Below are positions 50,514-57,302 of a stretch of DNA of 58,510 bases, one piece after another. Under the pieces are notes generated by a model that had not been told where the DNA came from, ran no database searches, and worked only from the letters and a program-made list of their open reading frames with translations. Each line of letters begins with the position of its first letter. Position 1 is the first letter of the stretch. This DNA is from Pseudomonas monteilii NBRC 103158 = DSM 14164 (lineage in GTDB: Bacteria > Pseudomonadota > Gammaproteobacteria > Pseudomonadales > Pseudomonadaceae): positions 1-58,510 of the forward strand of contig NZ_BBIS01000056.1 in assembly GCF_000730605.1 (NCBI RefSeq), read 5' to 3'. The translations under genes and the position numbers were made by a program.

Positions 50514-51566
50514 TTGAACGAACCCCTTCGTATTGCCTTGATCGGCGCCGGCATCATGGGCCGCCAGCACTACCAGCACCTGCGCAATGTGCCGCACGCC
50601 CAGCTGTGCGCGGTGGCCGACCCCGGCCCGCAGGCCGAGGCTTTTGCCGCTGAATGCGGCGTGCCCTGTTTTGCCGACCACCGGCAGATGCTGGAGCGCG
50701 CGCGCCCCGAGGCAGTAATCGTTGCCAACCCGAACAACCTGCATGTGGCGACCGCCCTGGATTGCGTCGAAGCCGGCGTGCCGGTGCTGGTCGAAAAACC
50801 GGTGGGCGTGCACCTGGATGAGGTTCGCGCCTTGGTAGAAGCATCGCGCCGTTGTGGCGTACCCGTATTGGTCGGCCATCACCGGCGGCATAACCCGCTG
50901 ATCGCCAAGGCGCACCAGGTGATTGCCGACGGCAAGCTGGGCCGGCTGATCAATGTCACCGCGCTGTGGCAACTGCAAAAACCCGACAGCTATTTCGAAA
51001 CGCCATGGCGCCGCGAACCGGGCGCCGGCTTCCTGCTGACCAACCTGATCCACGACCTCGACCTGCTGCGCCATCTGTGCGGCGAGGTGGTACAGGTGCA
51101 GGCATTCACCCGTAACGATGTACGTGGTTTTGCCAACGAAGACAGCGCGGCGGTGCTACTGCAGTTCGCCAACGGCGCGCTGGGTAGCCTGACCGGCTCC
51201 GACGCGGTGGCGGCGCCGTGGAGCTGGGAGCTGGACGCTGGCGAAAGCCCGGTGTACCCGCGCCAGAATGGCCAGCCGTGCTACCTGCTGGCCGGCACTC
51301 AAGGGGCGCTGAGCATTCCCCAGCTCAAGCGTTGGCACTACGCCGAAGCGGGCTCGGGCTGGCACACGCCGCTGCTTCAAAGCGAGGAGAGCATTCCCGC
51401 CGGCGAGGCCTTGACCCTGCAGTTGCAGCACTTCGTGCGGGTTGCCCGGGGCGAACAGGCGCCGCTGATCGATGCCGCCGACGGTGGCCGCACGCTGGCG
51501 CTGATCGAAGCGATCCGCCAGGCGGCGGAAACGGGCCGGGCTTGCGCGCCCGAGCACATCGCCTGA
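50514..51566 (+). CDS. Gfo/Idh/MocA-family NAD(P)-dependent oxidoreductase
   Basis: Dehydrogenase of 350 aa beginning at a TTG (50514) with AGAGGACAGG upstream. Rossmann loop: RIALIGAGIMGRQHYQHL. Conserved EKP motif in VLVEKPVGVHLDEV (the Lys is catalytic in this family), followed by GHHRRHNPLIAKA. The C-terminal beta domain has PGAGFLLTNLIHDLDLLRHLCGEVVQV, including the catalytic His/Asp pair. Members oxidise cyclic polyols and sugars such as inositol, and some act on quinate or shikimate. It is followed after 29 bp by a TIM-barrel isomerase, a typical polyol or cyclitol pairing. Confidence 0.92.
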   Translation: MNEPLRIALIGAGIMGRQHYQHLRNVPHAQLCAVADPGPQAEAFAAECGVPCFADHRQMLERARPEAVIVANPNNLHVATALDCVEAGVPVLVEKPVGVHLDEVRALVEASRRCGVPVLVGHHRRHNPLIAKAHQVIADGKLGRLINVTALWQLQKPDSYFETPWRREPGAGFLLTNLIHDLDLLRHLCGEVVQVQAFTRNDVRGFANEDSAAVLLQFANGALGSLTGSDAVAAPWSWELDAGESPVYPRQNGQPCYLLAGTQGALSIPQLKRWHYAEAGSGWHTPLLQSEESIPAGEALTLQLQHFVRVARGEQAPLIDAADGGRTLALIEAIRQAAETGRACAPEHIA

Positions 51567-51595
51567 CGCAACCTCTACTCTTTTGGTGACGATAA

Positions 51596-52411
51596 ATGAC
51601 TGACCGTATTTTCTCCCTTGCCGCCCTGACGGTACTCGAACTGTCCCCGCCAGAGATGGTAGAGGCGGCAGCCCGTGCCGGTTACAGCCACGTTGGCCTG
51701 CGCCTGGTACCCGCCACCGAGCAGGAACAGCACTTCCCGCTGGTGGCTGATGCCGAGCTGCGCCGGCAGACCCAGGCGCGCCTGCGCGACACCGGCATCA
51801 ACGTGCTCGACCTGGAAATCCTGCGCCTGAAGCCGGAGACCTGTGTGGCTGATTTCGAGCCGATCCTTGCGGTGGGCGCCGAACTGGGTGGCACTGAACT
51901 GCTGGTGGCTGGCAACGACCCCGATGAAGCACGCCTGACCGAGCGTTTTGCTGCCATGTGCGAGCTGGCGGCGGGCTATGGTATTCACCCACACCTGGAA
52001 TTCATGCCCTGGACCGACGTACGTGACCTGCGCCAGGCCATGCGGGTGGTGGCCAACGCCGACCATGGCAATGGCTGCGTGCTGGTGGACGCCTTCCACT
52101 TCAACCGCTCCCGGTCTTCACTGGATGACCTGGCGCAGTTGGCACCGCAGCGCATGCGTTATGCCCAGCTGTGCGACGTTGCCGGTCCGGTACCGGCCGA
52201 CATGGATGAGATCCTGCGCCAGGCACGTAACGAGCGACGCTTCCCGGGTGAGGGTGATGCCGACCTTGCAGGCTTGCTGCGCGCCTTGCCGTCGAACGTA
52301 CCGCTAAGCCTGGAAATTCCCACGCGGCAGTTGCTGGAACAAGGCATCAGCGGCGAGCAGCGGGCACGTATGGCACTGGAGAAGGCCAAGGCTGTGTTGG
52401 CCGCAGTCTGA
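51596..52411 (+). CDS. Sugar-phosphate isomerase/epimerase (AP-endonuclease-2 fold)
   Basis: TIM-barrel protein of 271 aa of the xylose-isomerase-like superfamily, which includes inosose dehydratase (IolE), IolI and QuiC-type 3-dehydroshikimate dehydratase. Likely metal ligands: Glu in HLEFMPW, Asp and His in LVDAFHFNRS, the Gln/Cys-Asp of YAQLCDV, and Glu in LSLEIPTRQ near the end. Early AARAGYSHVGLRL is the family's first strand. With the adjacent Gfo/Idh/MocA enzyme it probably handles a keto-cyclitol or keto-sugar. It cannot be assigned to one reaction by sequence inspection. Confidence 0.88.
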   Translation: MTDRIFSLAALTVLELSPPEMVEAAARAGYSHVGLRLVPATEQEQHFPLVADAELRRQTQARLRDTGINVLDLEILRLKPETCVADFEPILAVGAELGGTELLVAGNDPDEARLTERFAAMCELAAGYGIHPHLEFMPWTDVRDLRQAMRVVANADHGNGCVLVDAFHFNRSRSSLDDLAQLAPQRMRYAQLCDVAGPVPADMDEILRQARNERRFPGEGDADLAGLLRALPSNVPLSLEIPTRQLLEQGISGEQRARMALEKAKAVLAAV

Positions 52412-52422
52412 CTTCGAACAAG

Positions 52423-52449
52423 CAGCGCGCTCATACCGACGGCGCGCTG
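52423..52449 (+). terminator. Hairpin downstream of the isomerase gene
   Basis: CAGCGCGC (52423-52430) pairs with GCGCGCTG (52442-52449) across an 11-nt loop, 12 nt after the stop codon. It has no U-run. Confidence 0.45.
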
Positions 52450-52470
52450 TAATGGCCTGATCACAAGACC

Positions 52471-52494
52471 AAAAAAAGGGCCCGCAAGGGCCCC
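52471..52494 (-). terminator. Rho-independent terminator of the MFS gene
   Basis: On the minus strand GGGGCCCTTGCGGGCCC forms a compact GC stem followed by seven U residues (the A-run at 52471-52477 of the plus strand). It is 24 nt beyond the transporter stop codon. Confidence 0.85.
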
Positions 52495-52517
52495 GTAGAG
52501 GAAAGTGGCTAGCGCAC

Positions 52518-53843
52518 TCAGGCGCTTTCGACCTTGCGCGGTGCCATGAAGTACATCCACACCAGCGCCAGGAAGTACATGGCCGGAATCATGGTGAACA
52601 GCACGGCATAGTTGTTGTGGGTAGCGGTCAGCACGCTACCGACAATCTGCGTCATGAACATTCCGCCAATTGCCGCACACATGCTGCCAAAGCCGAACAC
52701 CGTGCTCACCAGGTGCTTTGGCGTGTAGTCCATCACCAGGCTCCAGATATTCGCCGTCCACGCCTGGTGCGCGCCCACCGCCAGCGAGATGGCCGCCACC
52801 GCGACCCACAGGCCACTGGCGTTGGCGGCAAAGATGACGCTGAGCATGGTGCAGGCAAAGATCAACATGGATACCAGCCGCGCCGTGGTGGCACGCACGC
52901 CGCGTCCGATCAGCCACGACGACAGAATGCCGCCGCCGATGCTGCCAAAGTCCGCCGTCAGCCAGATGATGATCAGCGGGATACCCATCTGGGTCACGTT
53001 GATGCCCAGGCTGTACTGCTGGTTAAGAAACGGCGGCAGCCAATACAGGTAGAACCAGAACACCGGCGCGGTAATCGCATAGGCCACCGCAAAAGCCCAG
53101 GTCCCGCGCAGGCGCAGGATGCGGCTGAACGGCACGCGGGTCGGCTCGGGCTCGTCATCCTGCTGGATGTACTGCACCTCGCTCTGGCGCACGCTGGGGT
53201 GGTCTTCAGGGTTGTAGTACTTCAGCAGCCACAGCACCACCCACACCAGGCCCAGGCTACCCATGGCGATGAATGCGGCCTGCCAGCCCCACACGGCCAG
53301 AATCAGCGGCAGCAGGGCCGGGGTAACCATGGCGCCGACGTTGGTGCCGGCGTTGAACAGCCCGGTGGCAATCGCCCGTTCACCCGCTGGGAACCACAGC
53401 CGCACAGTCTTGACGCAGGCCGGATAGTTGGCGGCCTCGGTCAGGCCCAGGATGAAGCGGCAGACCATGAAGCCGGCGGCCGAAGTCGCCAGGCCATGAG
53501 CACCGGTGGCCAGGCTCCACAGCAGCACGGCGAAGAAGAAGGCCCGTTTTACCCCCACCTTGTCGATCAGCCGGCCCTGCAGCAGAAAGCCGATCGCGTA
53601 GCCGACCTGGAACCAGAAGTTGATGTTGGCGTAGTCCATCGCCGTCCAGCTCATTTCCTTGGCCAGCACGGGTTGCATGATGCCGAGCGCGGCACGGTCG
53701 ATGTAGTTCAGGGTGGTGGCGAAGAACACCAGGGCAAGCATGCCCCAACGGGTTTTGCCGACGCCGAACGCGCCGCGAAGCTTGTCGCCGATCGAACCCG
53801 GGTGCATCCGGGGTGCGGCGGGGGTGATCTTGGAGTGGTTCAT
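52518..53843 (-). CDS. MFS transporter, anion:cation symporter (hexuronate/phthalate type)
   Basis: Inner-membrane carrier of 441 aa from the start at 53843 (MNHSKITPAAPR), with 12 predicted helices. The upstream extension to 53921 is intergenic. The FFATTLNYIDRAALGIMQPVLAKEMSW opening and the motif GRLIDKVGVKRAFFFAVLLWSLAT are typical of the ACS family (ExuT, GudP, phthalate and 4-hydroxyphenylacetate carriers), which import sugar acids or aromatic acids. It is convergent with the dehydrogenase/isomerase operon. Its upstream region carries a PcaR-like box matching the one before that operon, so it is probably the uptake system of the IclR locus. Confidence 0.92.
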   Translation of the reverse strand: MNHSKITPAAPRMHPGSIGDKLRGAFGVGKTRWGMLALVFFATTLNYIDRAALGIMQPVLAKEMSWTAMDYANINFWFQVGYAIGFLLQGRLIDKVGVKRAFFFAVLLWSLATGAHGLATSAAGFMVCRFILGLTEAANYPACVKTVRLWFPAGERAIATGLFNAGTNVGAMVTPALLPLILAVWGWQAAFIAMGSLGLVWVVLWLLKYYNPEDHPSVRQSEVQYIQQDDEPEPTRVPFSRILRLRGTWAFAVAYAITAPVFWFYLYWLPPFLNQQYSLGINVTQMGIPLIIIWLTADFGSIGGGILSSWLIGRGVRATTARLVSMLIFACTMLSVIFAANASGLWVAVAAISLAVGAHQAWTANIWSLVMDYTPKHLVSTVFGFGSMCAAIGGMFMTQIVGSVLTATHNNYAVLFTMIPAMYFLALVWMYFMAPRKVESA

Positions 53844-53977
53844 AAACTGCTCGTTTCTTGAAATTGTATTCAGCTGCGGTACGACGGATACGTGGCCGGT
53901 TCCCAGGCAGGGGGCACGCAAGGCCGGTGCATGGTGCGCAGTGAAGATGGCAGCGTCAATTCACGAGACGGGCTACT

Positions 53978-53992
53978 GTTCGGTTATCGAAC
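53978..53992 (-). promoter_or_regulatory. PcaR-like box upstream of the MFS gene
   Basis: Read on the minus strand, GTTCGATAACCGAAC is a near-perfect inverted repeat (GTTCG-N5-CGAAC) 135 bp before the transporter start. It has the same orientation and similar distance as the copy before the dehydrogenase operon. A weaker CTGAATACAATTTCA (53873-53859) lies 16 bp before the start codon. Confidence 0.55.
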
Positions 53993-54038
53993 GGTTGCGA
54001 GGTGCAAAAGAGAGTGGCTAACGTGCTGATAGTCGTAG

Positions 54039-54296
54039 TCAGTCAATGAGCCAACCCGGGTCACCCTCGACTAGCGTGCCTCCATGGCTGGTGGTGTCCC
54101 CCTCCCTTGCCGCGGGTTGGCCCTCGATGATCGTGCAAGCTGCGCCGGTTTCGATGACGGCGCCACAACTGATGCGGTCGCCCACACGCGCCACGGCTCT
54201 GCCATCCACGAAGGTTGCGCTTGCACCGGTCTGCACCGTGCCTTCGCCATGGATCGGGCAGCTGTGGCGATGGCCTACCAATACGATGGGTCTCAT
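54039..54296 (-). CDS. PAAR-domain protein (T6SS spike tip)
   Basis: Small (85 aa) PAAR protein that caps the VgrG spike of the type VI secretion system and carries or sorts effectors. The triple repeat of the PAAR fold is clear: HRHSCPIHGEGTVQTGASATFVDGRAVARVGDRISCG, then AVIETGAACTIIEGQPAAREGDTTSHGG, then TLVEGDPGWLID. The His and Cys residues (HSCPIH, SCG, SHGG) match the zinc-binding positions. The start overlaps the DUF6708-type stop by an ATGA junction, so it is the last gene of the effector operon and translation is coupled. Confidence 0.95.
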   Translation of the reverse strand: MRPIVLVGHRHSCPIHGEGTVQTGASATFVDGRAVARVGDRISCGAVIETGAACTIIEGQPAAREGDTTSHGGTLVEGDPGWLID

Positions 54297-55183
54297 TTGC
54301 GCTTCCTTTTGTTGAGTCTAGCAGGGGCTTCTTCGAAGGCAGCTGGGGGCGGTGGCGCGGCTCTAACGTTGAAGAGGCGGCAGATGCCGTACCAGCAGAT
54401 GGCGACGGTCAGGTTGTAAGGGAACAGCACGGCCCAGAAGGGCAGTTGCCAGTTTTTCTTACCCTGCATTTCACCGGGCTCGCCGGTTCGCCAAGGGGCG
54501 TAGTGGCGCCAGGCTTCAGCCGGGGTCAGGCAGATGGCATGCAGTGGCTTGTGCCACCAGTTGGGTTCGCCGGGTGGGGGGAGTTTGTCGGGGCCATGGG
54601 CCATGAAGTGGCGCAGGTATTCCCAGACTTCGGCGACGTGCCTAACGTCGGGTTCGGTGGGTTCGTTGCTGTCGACCCAGAGGCAGTCTTTTTGGTGGAG
54701 GCTGCCGTCCGCACGGCGCGGGGCGAAGGCGAGGGCGTAGCTGGTGCTGAAGGATGAGCCGCCGCTTTCGGTGCGTTTGAACAGGCCACCGCCGGTATTG
54801 CTCCACTCAAAGACGAATACCTTGCTCAAGCGTTGATAGTAGATTTTTTGAGTTGAGCGGTTGAGGCAAATGGTTGATAAGCCTTTTATAAAGAAAATTC
54901 GATAAGCAAGGAATGGAGTGAATACAAAGGGCGTTATTAGAAACAAGATCAATAATATGATGTCTTCGTTGTAGATGTCCAAGAAGCTGGGGTAGAGGTA
55001 AGGGTAAGTGCCCATTAGTAGGGTGATCGTCATTGCGCAATATAATTTCCCCATAAACACGGAGTCTGTTACCCATGGGTTTCTTAGGCATAAGATGTTA
55101 TCGGATATATTTGCCAATTGTCCCCTGATTGCAGGGTTGTGCCCAGAGTCCGACAATGAGTTGAATATCCAGAAGGTTGCCAT
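54293..55183 (-). CDS. DUF6708-type T6SS-associated membrane protein, copy A
   Basis: Protein of 296 aa; I recall the family as DUF6708 in T6SS islands. Residues 1-50 (NSLSDSGHNPAIRGQL, then LCLRNPWVTDSVFMGKLYC) resemble copy B. Residues about 51-105 hold two or three hydrophobic helices that differ from copy B. From CLNRSTQKIYYQRLSK onward 160 residues are identical to copy B, ending in another membrane helix (LPFWAVLFPYNLTVAICWY). The C-terminus is basic (LNKRKRK). GGAG precedes the ATG. It could be an immunity protein or a membrane adaptor for the effector encoded upstream; neither is proven. The variable part is AT-richer than its surroundings. Confidence 0.85.
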   Translation of the reverse strand: MATFWIFNSLSDSGHNPAIRGQLANISDNILCLRNPWVTDSVFMGKLYCAMTITLLMGTYPYLYPSFLDIYNEDIILLILFLITPFVFTPFLAYRIFFIKGLSTICLNRSTQKIYYQRLSKVFVFEWSNTGGGLFKRTESGGSSFSTSYALAFAPRRADGSLHQKDCLWVDSNEPTEPDVRHVAEVWEYLRHFMAHGPDKLPPPGEPNWWHKPLHAICLTPAEAWRHYAPWRTGEPGEMQGKKNWQLPFWAVLFPYNLTVAICWYGICRLFNVRAAPPPPAAFEEAPARLNKRKRK

Positions 55184-55216
55184 GATCAGTGCTCCAGGCG
55201 AAAAATTGAAAAAAAC

Positions 55217-56410
55217 CTAATTGTCTTGATCCAATCCTTGATTGGCGCTGTAAGTTAGATGCAGTGAGACATGATTTTGGTTGGCCAGTGTGTTCTCGAA
55301 ATGCAGGACCAAGCCCGCACTTACGATGTGGCTGGTCGGGGCGATAGGGAATACGTCCATTCCTTGGTCGTCACGGAGGGTACTCAAGCTTCCTGACCAT
55401 TCGCTTACGCCTAGCCTAAAGCCAGGCAGCAGCACGGTGAATTCAACGGTTGTTTGAGGTGTGGCTACTTCGTTGTGTGTGATAGCGGTCCAGTTGGGCG
55501 GAGACCAGTGATCATTTCGATGCCATTTCGTGTCGACCTTAGTTATACCGAGTGATAGGGCCTGCTCAGCGGACAGTAGTTTGGGGTCGTAATGCTCGTT
55601 TTGCCAGGCTTTGACCTCAGCTTTTAGTGAGGCGTAAGCAGGCAGTTTTTTCTCATAGTCCAAGGTAATATCAGGACGCACCTCTCCGTCATTGATGCGA
55701 TTACCGAAAATGCTGCGTGCGGCCCAAAGCTCAATGGGGCTGTGAAGGTGCTCATGTGCCTTAGCGTGCAGGTACAGGCCTCCTGCAATGATGGCTACGC
55801 CTACCAGGACCAGGGCGGCTGCGGCCCATCCGGCAAAGGGTACCAATGTTGTCGCGCCCGCAACGGCAAGACCTGCTTCAAGGGTGACAGCAGAGCCAAT
55901 GGCCATGGTAAACCCATCAGCAATTGTGTATCTGCCAGCTGTAGAGTTACCGTTATCGAACTGGCGTGATCCCTTTGACAAATCTGAGAGCAGGCCGAAC
56001 GCTATCGCAGGATATCCAGCTAAACGCGCAAACAGATTACTGCTTAAGAACTTGATAATTCCTTTGCCAAACGCCATCCCCGGCGCTGTCGAACTTAATC
56101 TCAGCATCACGGCCTTCTGCGTCGCCCTTACGCTGACCAGCATCGCCGCTGCTGCACCGATCACCCCGAAAATCGACGAAGCAAAACCCAAGGTGTATTC
56201 CGGGGCATTGCTTTTCTGCAGGCTGTTGTAGGCCGTCTGGAGCGATATGATGTTGTACCACAGCATCCCCGCATTCAAACCACCGCCTCCGCCCGATTTG
56301 AGTACCATGGTATTGACCGACTGGGCGGTAAGATAACGAATGGGCAGAATGGGGACGCGTGTGCTGCAGGCAGGGCCGGAGGTGGCGCTGCTGACGGAGG
56401 CGTTAGTCAT
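55217..56410 (-). CDS. In-frame-deleted T6SS mini-effector (VasX/BTH_I2691-like), copy A
   Basis: 397-aa protein. The first 26 residues (MTNASVSSATSGPACSTRVP..RY) look like the start of a VasX/BTH_I2691-type effector, with the Cys-x-x-x-Val-Pro-Ile-x-Pro-x-Arg-Tyr signature. From SGGGGGLNAGMLWYN (about residue 39) onward it is collinear with the C-terminal region of copy B. The intervening central region of the full effector, several hundred residues in this family, is missing but the frame is kept. The retained part has glycine/alanine-rich membrane segments (SSIFGVIGAAAAMLVS, then PFAGWAAAALVLVGVAIIAGGLYL) like a pore-forming domain, then a soluble C-terminal domain. A TAG removes the last 11 residues present in copy B. 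The start overlaps the upstream stop by ATGA. Confidence 0.8.
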   Translation of the reverse strand: MTNASVSSATSGPACSTRVPILPIRYLTAQSVNTMVLKSGGGGGLNAGMLWYNIISLQTAYNSLQKSNAPEYTLGFASSIFGVIGAAAAMLVSVRATQKAVMLRLSSTAPGMAFGKGIIKFLSSNLFARLAGYPAIAFGLLSDLSKGSRQFDNGNSTAGRYTIADGFTMAIGSAVTLEAGLAVAGATTLVPFAGWAAAALVLVGVAIIAGGLYLHAKAHEHLHSPIELWAARSIFGNRINDGEVRPDITLDYEKKLPAYASLKAEVKAWQNEHYDPKLLSAEQALSLGITKVDTKWHRNDHWSPPNWTAITHNEVATPQTTVEFTVLLPGFRLGVSEWSGSLSTLRDDQGMDVFPIAPTSHIVSAGLVLHFENTLANQNHVSLHLTYSANQGLDQDN

Positions 56411-57300
56411 GCACGCCTCCTTTTGCTTGCACGTGCCGGCCGTTCCTCAAACGCTTCAGGCGGTGGTGGTGCTGCGCGAACATTGAGGAGCTTGCAGATG
56501 AAGTACCAACAGATGGCGACGGTGAGGTTGTAGGGGAACAGCACGGCCCAGAAGGGCAGTTGCCAATTCTTCTTGCCCTGCATTTCACCAGGTTCTCCGG
56601 TTCGCCAAGGGGCGTAGTGGCGCCAGGCTTCAGCCGGGGTCAGGCAGATGGCATGCAGGGGCTTGTGCCACCAGTTGGGTTCGCCGGGTGGGGGGAGTTT
56701 GTCGGGGCCATGGGCCATGAAGTGGCGCAGGTATTCCCAGACTTCGGCGACGTGTCTGACGTCGGGCTCGGTGGGTTCGTTACTGTCGACCCAGAGGCAG
56801 TCTTTTTGGTGGAGGCTGCCGTCCGCACGGCGCGGGGCGAAGGCGAGGGCGTAGCTGGTGCTGAAGGATGAGCCGCCGCTTTCGGTGCGTTTGAACAGGC
56901 CACCGCCGGTGTTGCTCCACTCAAAAACGAATACCTTGCTCAAGCGTTGGTAGTAGATTTTCTGGGTTGAGCGGTTGAGGCAAAAGCTTGATAAATGGTT
57001 AATGAAGTATATTCGATAAATTAGGAATGGGAGGAAGGTGAGGGGCGAGAGCGCAAAGCTAGTCATTAATATAGGATTGGACCTGAAATACTTCAGGAAT
57101 TCTCCGTCAAATAGATAGGGGTAGAAGCCGATCATTGATGCAGTAATTATCGCGCAGTACAGCTTTCCCATGAAGACAGAGTCTGTCACCCAAGGATTTC
57201 TCAAACATAAGGTGTTGTCGGATAAGTTTAATAATTGCCCGGCGATAGCGGGGTTATGCCCTGAGTTCGACATTGAGTCGAATATCCAGATGGTTGCCAT
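56407..57300 (-). CDS. DUF6708-type T6SS-associated membrane protein, copy B
   Basis: 297-aa paralogue of copy A. The N-terminal 50 residues are similar (NSGHNPAIAGQL, LCLRNPWVTDSVFMGKLYCAI), the membrane region about 51-105 is divergent (ITASMIGFYPYLFDGEFLKY and LTFLPFLIYRIYFINHLSSF), and 160 following residues are identical to copy A. It starts two bases after the stop of the upstream effector (TAATCATG) and overlaps the mini-effector by ATGA, so effector and DUF6708-type proteins are made together. The tight pairing favours an immunity or chaperone role. Confidence 0.87.
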   Translation of the reverse strand: MATIWIFDSMSNSGHNPAIAGQLLNLSDNTLCLRNPWVTDSVFMGKLYCAIITASMIGFYPYLFDGEFLKYFRSNPILMTSFALSPLTFLPFLIYRIYFINHLSSFCLNRSTQKIYYQRLSKVFVFEWSNTGGGLFKRTESGGSSFSTSYALAFAPRRADGSLHQKDCLWVDSNEPTEPDVRHVAEVWEYLRHFMAHGPDKLPPPGEPNWWHKPLHAICLTPAEAWRHYAPWRTGEPGEMQGKKNWQLPFWAVLFPYNLTVAICWYFICKLLNVRAAPPPPEAFEERPARASKRRRA

Positions 57301-57302
57301 GA

